A stretch of 19,844 bases of DNA from Sphingobium sp. (GTDB lineage Bacteria; Pseudomonadota; Alphaproteobacteria; Sphingomonadales; Sphingomonadaceae), in assembly GCA_030148625.1 (NCBI GenBank), contig JASBTC010000419.1:1-19844 (forward strand). The letters run 5' to 3'. The notes beneath the pieces were generated by a model. That model saw only the letters and a program-made list of their open reading frames with translations, searched no databases and was not told the DNA's origin. Within the stretch, counting starts at the first letter, position 1. Each line of letters begins with the position of its first letter. Positions 7,455-14,027 of this stretch are shown here, one piece after another. The position numbers were made by a program, and so were the translations under genes.

Positions 7455-8129
7455 ATGAACCTGCCGACCATCGAGACGCCGACGATCGCGATCGCCGGAA
7501 GCACGGAACGCTTCCCGGTCCGGCGCATCTTCTGTGTCGGACAGAATTACGCCGATCATGCGCGCGAAATGGGCTCGGATCCCGACCGGCAGAGCCCGTT
7601 CTTCTTCACCAAGCCCGCCGACGCCGTCGTCGCAGGCGGCGTCACCCTGCCCTTCCCCAGCCGGACCAGCGATCTTCATCACGAAGTGGAACTTGTCGTG
7701 GCGCTTGGCGGTGGTGGCTCGCACATCGATCCGGCGAATGCCGAACGACTGATCTTCGGACACGCGGTGGGCCTCGATCTCACGCGCCGCGATCTGCAGG
7801 GTGAGGCAAAGAAGGCCGGACGCCCCTGGGACATGGCAAAGGGATTCGATCACTCGGCGCCGATCGGCGCGCTTGCGCCTGGCGCGCCACCGCCAAGCGG
7901 CCGCATCGCGCTGACGATCGACGGCGACCTCCGTCAGGTGGGAGACCTGTCGCACATGATCTGGAGCGTCGCCGAGATCATTGCCGAACTATCGACCTAT
8001 GTCGCGCTGGCCCCCGGCGACCTGATCTTCACCGGAACGCCCGCAGGCGTGGGTCCGATCCGCGCCGGCGAAACCGTCCATGGCGCGATCGAGGGGCTCG
8101 AACCGATCGAGATCCGTTTCGCCGCCTGA
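7455..8129 (+). CDS. fumarylacetoacetate hydrolase family protein
   Basis: This 224-residue enzyme belongs to the FAH family, which hydrolyses C-C bonds or decarboxylates beta-keto acids with Mg2+ or Mn2+. The conserved metal ligands are in place: E77 and E79 in HHEVEL and D108 in GHAVGLDLT, with K129 in AKGFDHSAPIG following. The N-terminal FCVGQNYADHA motif (residues 27-36) and the C-terminal GDLIFTGTPAGVG loop are family hallmarks. The length matches the short single-domain members (YcgM/FAHD1 type: acylpyruvate hydrolase, oxaloacetate decarboxylase) rather than true fumarylacetoacetase. A CGGAGA ribosome site precedes the ATG. The gene follows the GNAT-like gene by 13 bases. Which acylpyruvate or keto acid it uses is not visible. 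Confidence 0.92.
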   Translation: MNLPTIETPTIAIAGSTERFPVRRIFCVGQNYADHAREMGSDPDRQSPFFFTKPADAVVAGGVTLPFPSRTSDLHHEVELVVALGGGGSHIDPANAERLIFGHAVGLDLTRRDLQGEAKKAGRPWDMAKGFDHSAPIGALAPGAPPPSGRIALTIDGDLRQVGDLSHMIWSVAEIIAELSTYVALAPGDLIFTGTPAGVGPIRAGETVHGAIEGLEPIEIRFAA

Positions 8130-8171
8130 ACGCGGCCGTCATTCCGATCTTCATTTTGTTTCGTTGCCGCA

Positions 8172-8200
8172 TTGAAAGCGCAACATCACGGAGCGATAGT
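8172..8200 (+). promoter_or_regulatory. candidate promoter of the small secreted protein gene
   Basis: TTGAAA at 8172-8177 and GATAGT at 8195-8200 have a 17-base spacing and lie 46 bases before the ATG at 8246, in a 116-base gap that is somewhat AT-richer at its left end. The AAAGGA ribosome site is just before the start codon. The call rests on consensus similarity only. Confidence 0.45.
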
Positions 8201-8245
8201 CACGCCGCCCAATGTACGGGCGAATCGTAACTCAAAGGATACCTC

Positions 8246-8575
8246 ATGACCCGAATCGTCCCGCTCTCCCTGATCGGCGGACTGATGATGGCATCGCTCG
8301 CCGCCGGCCCGGCCGCCGCCCAATCGTGCGCCGGCAACCGCAACATGTGCGACGCGCTCAGTTCCCTCGAACAGGCGCGCGCATCGCTGCAGCGCGCCGA
8401 TTCGAACAAGGGCGGCTATCGCGCCCAGGCGCTCCGGTCGATCGACCAGGCGATTCGGCAGGTCCGTGACGGCATCCGCCACAGCAGCGGCCGCCCCGGC
8501 TATCCCGACCGGCCCGGCTATCCCGATCGGCCCGGTTACCCCGATCGGCCCGAACGCCCCGAACGGCCGCGCTGA
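8246..8575 (+). CDS. small secreted protein with PGYPDR tandem-repeat tail
   Basis: This 109-residue protein matches no named family that I recognise. It begins with a signal peptide (MTRIVPLSLIGGLMMASLAA, then GPAAAQ) with likely cleavage after A25. The mature part has two cysteines (C28 and C35) that could form a disulfide, then a helix (about residues 36-78) with regular Ala, Leu and Arg spacing. The tail from residue 84 holds three copies of PGYPDR and then two of PER, making a proline-rich, charged, disordered end. Such tails often bind or anchor to the envelope, but that is only a possibility here. It has a good AAAGGA ribosome site and its own candidate promoter. Confidence 0.82.
   Translation: MTRIVPLSLIGGLMMASLAAGPAAAQSCAGNRNMCDALSSLEQARASLQRADSNKGGYRAQALRSIDQAIRQVRDGIRHSSGRPGYPDRPGYPDRPGYPDRPERPERPR
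8495..8566 (+). repeat. 18-bp in-frame tandem repeat encoding PGYPDR
   Basis: Units run 8495-8512, 8513-8530 and 8531-8548. Copies 1 and 2 differ at one base and copy 3 adds synonymous changes, so the peptide PGYPDR is kept. A diverged fourth unit at 8549-8566 encodes PERPER. Such a run can change copy number by replication slippage in whole units without a frameshift. Confidence 0.85.
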
Positions 8576-8666
8576 ACGGTCGTCGGCACCGACATTCGAA
8601 GCCTATCGCGTGTCGGCCTGATCGGCGATATCCTGCGTGTTGCGGGGTTTCGCCGATGGAGGCCTT

Positions 8667-9014
8667 ATGCTCACCAGACTGACCGTCGCCGCGTTGCTCG
8701 TGGCCGTTCCAGCCGCTGCGCTCGCGCATCACGGCTGGAGTTCCTATGACGATACCAAGGTCCTGACGATCAAGGCGCCGGTCAGCGCCGTCACATGGGG
8801 CAATCCCCATGGGGCGACGAAGGTCGTCTGGCAGAAAAGAACCTGGGACGTGGTTCTCGCACCCGTGGCGCGCATGGAAACGCGCGGGCTGACGCGCGAG
8901 ATGCTGGCGCCCCGAAAAACGGTCACTCTGGTCGGCTATCCCCGCAAGGACGGGACGCCGGAGATGCGGATCGAGCGCGTCATCGTCGACGGCAAGACGG
9001 TCGAACTCCGCTGA
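8667..9014 (+). CDS. DUF6152 family periplasmic protein
   Basis: This 115-residue exported protein has a signal peptide (residues 1-21, cleavage near ALA-HH) and a mature N-terminus beginning HHGWSSYD. This is followed by a small beta domain with VSAVTWGNPHG, then TWDVVLAPVARMETRGL, and a final RIERVIVDGKTVELR. The layout, AHHGWSSYD with a WGNPH motif, is that of the DUF6152 family, whose role is unknown. Two adjacent His at the mature N-terminus plus a second His in NPH could bind a metal such as copper; that is inference. The ATG at 8667 has GGAGG just upstream and was preferred over the in-frame start at 8637. The next gene overlaps its stop codon. Confidence 0.85.
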   Translation: MLTRLTVAALLVAVPAAALAHHGWSSYDDTKVLTIKAPVSAVTWGNPHGATKVVWQKRTWDVVLAPVARMETRGLTREMLAPRKTVTLVGYPRKDGTPEMRIERVIVDGKTVELR

Positions 9015-9475
9015 TCGAAGCATTCGCAACCGCGCTCGAAACCTCGCAGTTCGGCGGTTTCGCGCGCGGATCGGTCTGGGCCTACCCCGTCGCCAACCTC
9101 ATCCACCTGCTTGGTCTCGTCTTGCTGCTGGGTGCGATCGGGGTGGTCGATCTCAGGATCGCCGGCGCCTTCCGGGCACTGCCGCTCGATCCACTGGTCC
9201 GCACGCTGACTCCGCTCGCCATCGGCGGACTGATCCTGCTCGCGCTGAGCGGCCCCGTCCTGTTCGCGGCGGATGCGACTGCGCTGATACGTTCGGACAT
9301 TTTCTGGCGAAAGCTGACGCTGATCGGGATCGCGCTGCTGAACGCGCTCGCATTTCGCTGGGTCCGGCGCGGCAGGACGGGTGAGCCCGATATCGTCGAA
9401 CGCGTGATGGCGATTGCGTCGATCCTGCTCTGGCTCACCGTCGCGGCCCTGGGCCGGATGATCGCCTATCGCTGA
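9011..9475 (+). CDS. DUF6644 family membrane protein
   Basis: This is a membrane protein of about 154 residues. The frame has no ATG or GTG near the expected start. A CTG at 9011 overlaps the upstream stop codon as CTGA and gives the family-like beginning (M/L)IEAFATALETSQFGGFARGS, so I propose CTG initiation by translational coupling. Four hydrophobic segments are visible (about residues 28-50, 68-86, 100-116 and 132-150), with H36 in NLIHLLGLVLLLG and FAADATAL between helices 2 and 3. In related genomes, proteins of this kind sit beside DUF6152 genes, which suggests a periplasm-membrane pair. The His in helix 1 could be a haem or metal ligand, but no function is known. The last 10 bases overlap the convergent LysR gene. 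Confidence 0.75.
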   Translation: MIEAFATALETSQFGGFARGSVWAYPVANLIHLLGLVLLLGAIGVVDLRIAGAFRALPLDPLVRTLTPLAIGGLILLALSGPVLFAADATALIRSDIFWRKLTLIGIALLNALAFRWVRRGRTGEPDIVERVMAIASILLWLTVAALGRMIAYR

Positions 9476-10362
9476 TCGCGATGCGAAAATTCCTCGACCA
9501 TCCAGTCGATGAAGACGCGCACCCGCGGCGAAAGCTGGCGATTGCGGGGGTAAAGTATCGAGATCGGCGCGGATGGCGGCGGGGTTTCGACGAGCAGCGG
9601 GACAAGCGTGCCGCGCGCAAGATCGGCCGCGGCATGGAAATGCGGCACCTGGAAGAGGCCCAGCCCGCGTTGCGCGGCAGCCAGATAGCTTTCGGTTCCC
9701 GTCACCGAAACCGTCGCGGGCATGTCCACTGTGCGGATCCCGCCTTCGACCTCGAATTCGAGCGGCCTCAGACTGCCCGTGCTCAGCGACCGCAGGCCGA
9801 TCATGCGATGCCCGTCGAGCGCATCGATGCTCTGCGGGACACCGAATCGTTCGAGATAGGCAGGTGCGGCGCAGGTCAGCCGTTCGAGCATGGTCAGGCG
9901 ACGACCGACCATGTCGCTGTCCGGCAGGTTGCCGTAACGCAGCACGCAATCGACGCCCTCGCGCACGACGTCGACCCACCGCTCGCCCTCGCTCATCGAG
10001 AATTCGATATCGGGATAACGCTCGAGAAAACCGGGCAATCCCGGCATCAGGAAATGACGCGCCAACGTGCCCTGCACCTCGATGCGCAGCAGCCCCTTGG
10101 GCTTCAGCCCCGCAAAGGCCCCCTCCGCATCCTCGATATCGGCGATCAGGCCCAGGCAGCGGCGATAATAGGCCTCACCGTCGAGCGTCGGGCTGACATG
10201 CCGTGTCGTGCGCTGAAGCAACCGGACGCCGAGCCGCGCTTCGAGTTCCTTCATCGCATCGGTCGCGGTCGATCGCGGCAAGCCGATATCCTGTGCGGCC
10301 AGGGTGAAGCTGCGTCGTTCGACGATCCGTGTGAAGAGGCGCATCGCGTCGAAGCGGTCCAT
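9466..10362 (-). CDS. LysR family transcriptional regulator
   Basis: This 298-residue LysR regulator has an N-terminal winged helix-turn-helix (residues 1-60) with SFTLAAQDIGLPRSTATDAM and LGVRLLQRTTRHVSPT, the standard recognition and wing region. A linker helix follows, then a substrate-binding effector domain (about 90-295). It is transcribed away from two short-chain dehydrogenase genes, the classic LysR arrangement in which the regulator controls its divergent neighbour and often itself. The 108-base intergenic region holds a 6-2-6 inverted repeat that may be its operator. The effector is unknown. Members of this subfamily with an FTR(I/V)VE...SFT beginning often sit beside oxidoreductase genes. 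Confidence 0.93.
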   Translation of the reverse strand: MDRFDAMRLFTRIVERRSFTLAAQDIGLPRSTATDAMKELEARLGVRLLQRTTRHVSPTLDGEAYYRRCLGLIADIEDAEGAFAGLKPKGLLRIEVQGTLARHFLMPGLPGFLERYPDIEFSMSEGERWVDVVREGVDCVLRYGNLPDSDMVGRRLTMLERLTCAAPAYLERFGVPQSIDALDGHRMIGLRSLSTGSLRPLEFEVEGGIRTVDMPATVSVTGTESYLAAAQRGLGLFQVPHFHAAADLARGTLVPLLVETPPPSAPISILYPRNRQLSPRVRVFIDWMVEEFSHRDQR

Positions 10363-10390
10363 TGTTCGTCCTGACCGAATAGAATTGCCG

Positions 10391-10404
10391 AATCATGGAT
10401 GATT
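10391..10404. promoter_or_regulatory. inverted repeat in the LysR-SDR divergent region, candidate operator
   Basis: AATCAT-GG-ATGATT is a perfect 6-bp inverted repeat in the 108 bases between the LysR start (10362) and the first dehydrogenase (10471). It is AT-rich against a GC-rich background. A second palindrome, CATCCGGATG, lies at 10436-10445 closer to the dehydrogenase start. Either could be bound by the LysR protein. Confidence 0.45.
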
Positions 10405-10470
10405 ATCCGCACGTCGAAAAGCGCCATTTGATGTGCATCCGGATGACCGGACCGACGAAGGAGACCGAAC

Positions 10471-11223
10471 ATGACCATTCCATCCAGCCCCCACACCGCC
10501 CGCGTCGCACTCGTCACCGGTGCCTCGCGTGGTATCGGCGCCGCGATCGCCCAGCGCCTCGCCGATGACGGCTGCACCGTCATCATCAACTTCGCCGGCA
10601 ACACCGCCGCCGCCGAAGCGCTGGTTCAGACGATCGAGGCCGCAGGCGGCCGTGCCATCACGGCCCAGGCCGACGTCTCGGACGCTGGCGCCGTCGCCCG
10701 CATGTTCGACGCGGCCGAGGCCGCATTCGGCGGCATCGACATACTCGTCAACAATGCCGGCATCATGCAGCTCGCGCCGATTGCGAACAGCGACGATGCG
10801 CTGTTCGACCGCCAGGTCGCGATCAATCTCAAGGGCAGCTTCAACACGCTGCGCGAAGCCGCCAAGCGGCTGCGCAACGGCGGCCGGATCGTCAATTTCT
10901 CGACCAGCGTCGTCGGGCTCAATCTGGAAAGCTATGGCGTCTACGCCGCGACCAAGGCGGCGGTCGAAACGCTGACGCGGATCCTGTCGAAGGAACTGCG
11001 CGGCCGCGCGATCACCGTCAACGCCGTCGCGCCAGGGCCCACCGCGACGGATCTGTTCCTCGACGGCAAATCACCCGAGTTGATCGAGCGCATGACGAAG
11101 ATGAACCCGCTCGAACGCCTCGGCACGCCGGACGACATCGCAACCGCCGTCGCCTTCCTTATCGGCCCCGATGGCGGCTGGATCAACGGCCAGGTGCTGC
11201 GCGCCAATGGCGGCATGATCTGA
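10471..11223 (+). CDS. SDR family NAD(P)-dependent oxidoreductase (classical, 3-oxoacyl reductase-like)
   Basis: This 250-residue classical short-chain dehydrogenase has a Rossmann motif TGASRGIG at residues 16-23, NNAG at 94-97, Ser residues at 144 and 146 in VNFSTS near the expected catalytic position, and Y158-x3-K162 (YAATK). The length and the C-terminal GGWINGQVLRANGG are typical of FabG-like SDRs. I see no clear acidic residue after the beta-2 strand (VIINFAGN), so NADP(H) preference is likelier than NAD(H). The ATG follows a strong AAGGAGA site. It is divergent from the LysR gene and 47 bases ahead of a second SDR. The substrate is not visible. Confidence 0.93.
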   Translation: MTIPSSPHTARVALVTGASRGIGAAIAQRLADDGCTVIINFAGNTAAAEALVQTIEAAGGRAITAQADVSDAGAVARMFDAAEAAFGGIDILVNNAGIMQLAPIANSDDALFDRQVAINLKGSFNTLREAAKRLRNGGRIVNFSTSVVGLNLESYGVYAATKAAVETLTRILSKELRGRAITVNAVAPGPTATDLFLDGKSPELIERMTKMNPLERLGTPDDIATAVAFLIGPDGGWINGQVLRANGGMI

Positions 11224-11270
11224 TGCCGGGCCAGGCCCCTTCAGTCCCTTCAAAATCCAGGAACGCGACA

Positions 11271-12164
11271 ATGAACCAGGTCATCCTCATCACCGGCGCC
11301 TCCAGCGGCTTCGGCGCCCTCACCGCCCGTCATCTCGCCCGGGCCGGCCATATCGTCTACGCCTCGATGCGCGAGACCGAGGGCCGCAATGCCCCACAGG
11401 TTGCCGAGACGGCACGCTACGCCGCCGAGCACGGCGTCGACCTCCGCACCGTCGAGCTCGACGTCGCATCCGACATATCGGTCGAAGCGGGTATCGCCAG
11501 GATCATCGCGGAGGCCAGCCGGCTCGACGTCGTGATCCACAATGCCGGTCATATGTCCTTCGGCCCGGCCGAAGCCTTCACGCCCGAACAATTCGCCCAG
11601 CTCTACGACATCAACGTGCTGAGCACGCAGCGGGTCAACCGCGCCGTGCTGCCGCACATGCGCGAACGCCGCGACGGGCTGGTGCTGTGGATCTCCTCAT
11701 CGAGCGCACGCGGCGGCACCCCACCCTATCTCTCCCCCTATTTCGCGGCCAAGGCGGCGATGGACTCGGTCGCGGTCTCCTATGCGGGCGAACTCGCCCG
11801 CTGGGGTATCGAGACATCGATCATCGTGCCCGGCGCCTTCACCAAGGGGACCAATCATTTCGCGCATTCGGGCAAGCCCGCCGATGAGGCCGTGGCCGCC
11901 GGTTATGCCGATGGACCGACCGCCGGCCTCCCCGATATCGCTTTGAAGGGTCTCGCCGCACTCGAACCGGCCGATGCCGATGTCGAGGAGGTCGCCCGCG
12001 AGATCGTCCGGATCGTCGGCATGGCGAAGGGCGCCCGCCCCTTCCGCGTCCATGTCGATCCGTCGCAGGACGGCGCGGAGATCGTCAACGCCATGGCCGA
12101 TCGCGTCCGCGCCGAAATGCTCCGCCGCATCGGGCTCGCGGATATATTGCGGCCCGCCGCCTGA
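11271..12164 (+). CDS. SDR family oxidoreductase (second of the pair)
   Basis: This 297-residue short-chain dehydrogenase is longer than the classical 250. TGASSGFG is at residues 8-15, NAG at 91-93, a Ser cluster ISSSSA at 141-146 and Y157-x3-K161 (YFAAK). The extra C-terminal part (about 190-297) includes KGTNHFAHSGKP and a terminal helix. The SMRE stretch after beta-2 (residues 32-35) contains an Arg, which suggests NADP(H). I placed the start at ATG 11271, preceded by AGGAA, because the Rossmann motif then begins at the usual distance; the frame also opens at 11223. It probably shares a transcript with the first SDR and falls under the LysR regulator. It is only distantly similar to the first SDR, so this is not a recent duplication. 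Confidence 0.9.
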   Translation: MNQVILITGASSGFGALTARHLARAGHIVYASMRETEGRNAPQVAETARYAAEHGVDLRTVELDVASDISVEAGIARIIAEASRLDVVIHNAGHMSFGPAEAFTPEQFAQLYDINVLSTQRVNRAVLPHMRERRDGLVLWISSSSARGGTPPYLSPYFAAKAAMDSVAVSYAGELARWGIETSIIVPGAFTKGTNHFAHSGKPADEAVAAGYADGPTAGLPDIALKGLAALEPADADVEEVAREIVRIVGMAKGARPFRVHVDPSQDGAEIVNAMADRVRAEMLRRIGLADILRPAA

Positions 12165-12166
12165 GG

Positions 12167-12676
12167 TCAGACGAATGCCCCGTCGGCCAGCGATCGGGCA
12201 TGGTCGCGAATGCCGACGGGCCATTCGCCGGTCAACGCTTCGAATCTTGCGCGATCCGCGGCATAGAGCGCGCGGATCGCGTCCTCATATCCCGGACGGT
12301 CGCCCGCGATCGCGGTCATGAAATGATAGGCGGCATCCTTCGCCTGGCGCGCATCGGCGGGGCGCTTGCGCGCTTCGTCGACGAGCCGCCGGATCGTGGT
12401 CGATGCGCCGCCCGGCTGACTCCTCAGCCAATCCCAGTGGCGCGGCAACAAAGTGACCTCTCCGGCCGTCACGCCGAGCCTGGGCCGTCCGCGCCGCGGT
12501 CGAGCGGGCAAGGCCTCCCGCATATCGAGGTCGATCTGACGCCCGGTCTCGTCGTCGAACACCAGCAAAGGCCCCGCCGTGACGGGGTCCATCGTCCGAA
12601 GCGCCGCGCGAACCTCTTCGGGGGTGCCGGTCGCGATCCAGAGATCGCCGGCAAATGCAGTGCACGTGATATCCAT
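12167..12676 (-). CDS. DUF2239 family protein
   Basis: This 169-residue soluble protein of the DUF2239 family is of unknown function. The sequence begins MDITCTAFAGDLWIATG, followed by a region with LLVFDDETGRQIDLDM (about 37-53) and a segment RPRRGRPRLGVTAGEVTLLPRHWDWL (starts near 58; positions 60-66 give the GRPRLGV motif). A helical C-terminal half follows. The GRPRLGV...EVTLLPRHWDWL part resembles a DNA- or protein-binding degron-like segment seen in other regulators with an RGRP motif, so nucleic-acid binding is possible. There is no ribosome site; the start sits about 7 bases after a candidate -10 element, so the mRNA may be leaderless. The promoter carries two dyads (see 12686-12730). 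It is convergent with the second SDR, two bases apart. Confidence 0.82.
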   Translation of the reverse strand: MDITCTAFAGDLWIATGTPEEVRAALRTMDPVTAGPLLVFDDETGRQIDLDMREALPARPRRGRPRLGVTAGEVTLLPRHWDWLRSQPGGASTTIRRLVDEARKRPADARQAKDAAYHFMTAIAGDRPGYEDAIRALYAADRARFEALTGEWPVGIRDHARSLADGAFV

Positions 12677-12682
12677 GCATCG

Positions 12683-12711
12683 GATATATTATCGGGGTAA
12701 AATAGAGTCAA
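12683..12711 (-). promoter_or_regulatory. candidate promoter of the DUF2239 gene
   Basis: On the minus strand TTGACT (12711-12706) and TATATC (12688-12683) are 17 bases apart. A start about 7 bases after the -10 would fall at or next to the A of the ATG at 12676, giving a leaderless or nearly leaderless mRNA. No ribosome site is visible before this ATG. Confidence 0.5.
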
Positions 12712-12730
12712 TATTACCCGGGTATAATAT
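12686..12730. promoter_or_regulatory. double AT-rich dyad operator over the DUF2239 promoter
   Basis: TTATCGGGGTAA (12689-12700) and TTACCCGGGTATAA (12714-12727) are each near-palindromic. They also pair with each other as inverted arms, since ATATTATC-GGGGTAA mirrors TTACCCGGGTATAATAT. TACCCGGGTA at 12715-12724 is a perfect 10-bp palindrome. The two sites flank and overlap the -35 and -10 elements, and the right one includes the stop codon of xth. The block is strongly AT-rich against the rest of the window. The layout fits a repressor with two sites; the regulator is not in the window. Confidence 0.6.
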
Positions 12731-13503
12731 CAGTCCTGCAAGACCGCCCAGGTCGGCGCGTGATCGCTGGCCTTTTCCCGCCCGCGATACGCCTTGTCGA
12801 CATTGGCATCGGTCAGACGGTCGGCCGCCTGGGGGCTCAGCAACAGGTGATCGATGCGGAAGCCCGCATCGCGCTGCCAGGCACCCGCCTGATAGTCCCA
12901 GAAGGTCCAGATCGGGCCGACGGGATGCCGCGTGCGGATCGCGTCGGTCCAGCCCTGATGGCAAAGCGTGCGGAATGCCGCGCGGCTCTCCGGCTGCATC
13001 AGCGCATCGTCGGCCATTGCCCGCACCGAGAAGACGTCTTCGTCGGTCGGGATGACGTTGTAATCGCCCGCAAGCACCGCCGGCACTTCCTCCGCCAGAA
13101 TCTCGCGGGCACGCTGCTGCAATCTGGTCATCCAGCGCAGCTTGTAATCGAATTTCGGGCCGGGCTGCGGATTGCCGTTGGGCAGATAGATCGATGCGAC
13201 GCGCACGCCGAAGATATCCGCCTCGATATAGCGGCTATGCTCGTCCTCCGGCTCGCCCTCCAGCCCGCGCCGGATTTCGACCGGATCGGTGCCCCGCGCC
13301 AGGAGCGCGACGCCGTTGAAACCCTTTTGCCCGTGCCAGATCGCGCCATAGCCGGCGCCGCGCACGTCGCTTTCGGGAAAGGTCTCGTCCGAGGATTTGA
13401 GTTCCTGGAGACAGACCACGTCGGGCTTGGTCTCCTCGAGCCATTCGAGCAGACGCGGCAGCCGGGCCTTGATGCCGTTGACGTTGTAGGTGACGATCTT
13501 CAT
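12730..13503 (-). CDS. xth: exodeoxyribonuclease III
   Basis: This 257-residue enzyme of the exonuclease-endonuclease-phosphatase superfamily nicks DNA at abasic sites and removes 3' blocking groups in base excision repair, with Mg2+. The catalytic residues are visible: N7 (YNVNG), E34 (CLQELK), Y106 (SIYLPNG), D147 and N149 (GDYNV), D218 (RIDHLLL) and the final D247-H248 pair (KASDHAP). The length is close to the E. coli enzyme (268). It starts at ATG 13503 and ends inside the dyad in front of the DUF2239 gene. The extragenic repeat block upstream separates it from erpA, so it likely has its own promoter. Confidence 0.95.
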   Translation of the reverse strand: MKIVTYNVNGIKARLPRLLEWLEETKPDVVCLQELKSSDETFPESDVRGAGYGAIWHGQKGFNGVALLARGTDPVEIRRGLEGEPEDEHSRYIEADIFGVRVASIYLPNGNPQPGPKFDYKLRWMTRLQQRAREILAEEVPAVLAGDYNVIPTDEDVFSVRAMADDALMQPESRAAFRTLCHQGWTDAIRTRHPVGPIWTFWDYQAGAWQRDAGFRIDHLLLSPQAADRLTDANVDKAYRGREKASDHAPTWAVLQD

Positions 13504-13536
13504 GCGCCCGGCCTAACCCAGCCGGCGCGATGATGC

Positions 13537-13577
13537 TAGATCAAGCTACGCGATCGGGGATCGTGCAGCTTGATCTA
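13537..13577. repeat. long near-perfect hairpin between xth and erpA
   Basis: TAGATCAAGCT at 13537-13547 pairs with AGCTTGATCTA at 13567-13577. The inner bases continue the stem (one A:C mismatch, one G:T pair) to a GGG loop at 13556-13558, giving a stem of about 19 bp. A run of five T follows on the plus strand at 13580-13584. Both flanking genes are on the minus strand, so it is not the simple terminator of a plus-strand gene. It more likely forms one part of an extragenic repeat together with the hairpin at 13591. Confidence 0.65.
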
Positions 13578-13590
13578 AATTTTTGATATC

Positions 13591-13635
13591 GCATCGCTTT
13601 ATGCGGAAAACCGGTACCCACTTTTCCGGCGATGC
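13591..13635. repeat. extragenic REP-like element just after erpA
   Basis: GCATCGC (13591-13597) pairs with GCGATGC (13629-13635), and inside it GGAAAA pairs with TTTTCC around a core of CCGGTACCCAC. The GTGGGTACCGGTTTTCCGC wording, read on the minus strand, is typical of short extragenic palindromes found between genes in many alphaproteobacteria. It begins directly after the erpA stop codon on the minus strand and may act as its 3' hairpin or terminator. It joins the hairpin at 13537-13577 through an AT-rich stretch. Confidence 0.65.
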
Positions 13636-13636
13636 T

Positions 13637-13972
13637 TTAGATCGAGAAGCTGGAGCCGCAGCCGCAGCCCGACGCCGCGTTCGGATTTGCGACCTTGAAT
13701 GCCGAGCCGCCCAGCGATTCGACGAAATCGACCGCCGCACCGCGCACCAGGTCGAGGCTGATCGGATCGACCACCAGTTGCGCCCCGTCGCGAGTCACGC
13801 TGATATCGTCCGCATCCACGGTTTCAGCCAGGCCGAAGCGATATTGGAAGCCCGAACAGCCCCCTCCTTCGACGGCGAGACGCAGGATCGCCGGCTTGCC
13901 CTGGCGTGCAGCGATCGCCGCAACGCGTGCGGCAGCCGATTCGGTGAAATCGATGGGGTGCGGTTCGCTCAT
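13637..13972 (-). CDS. erpA: iron-sulfur cluster insertion protein ErpA
   Basis: This 111-residue A-type carrier protein receives Fe-S clusters from the scaffold system and delivers them to target enzymes. The three conserved cysteines are C39 in VEGGGCSGF and C103 and C105 in the SGCGCGSSF tail, which also matches the family's GCGCG ending. The start I use is ATG 13972 (MSEPHPIDFTESAAARV), preferred because the frame upstream to 14152 gives an Arg/Ser-rich segment with no family likeness. There is no good ribosome site before it. It could be called IscA-like or HesB-like; ErpA is the usual name for this form in Proteobacteria outside an isc operon. Confidence 0.92.
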   Translation of the reverse strand: MSEPHPIDFTESAAARVAAIAARQGKPAILRLAVEGGGCSGFQYRFGLAETVDADDISVTRDGAQLVVDPISLDLVRGAAVDFVESLGGSAFKVANPNAASGCGCGSSFSI

Positions 13973-14027
13973 GGAACCGAGATAGGGAGGTGGGGGCCCT
14001 ACGACAAGCGCGGGCCCCTCTCCTCTC

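Noticed and set aside
6095..7528. 477-codon open frame on the minus strand, antisense to the GNAT-like gene
   Set aside because: The plus-strand gene has a ribosome site and family motifs. The antisense product is Arg/His/Asp-rich, has no domain, and spans parts of three genes.
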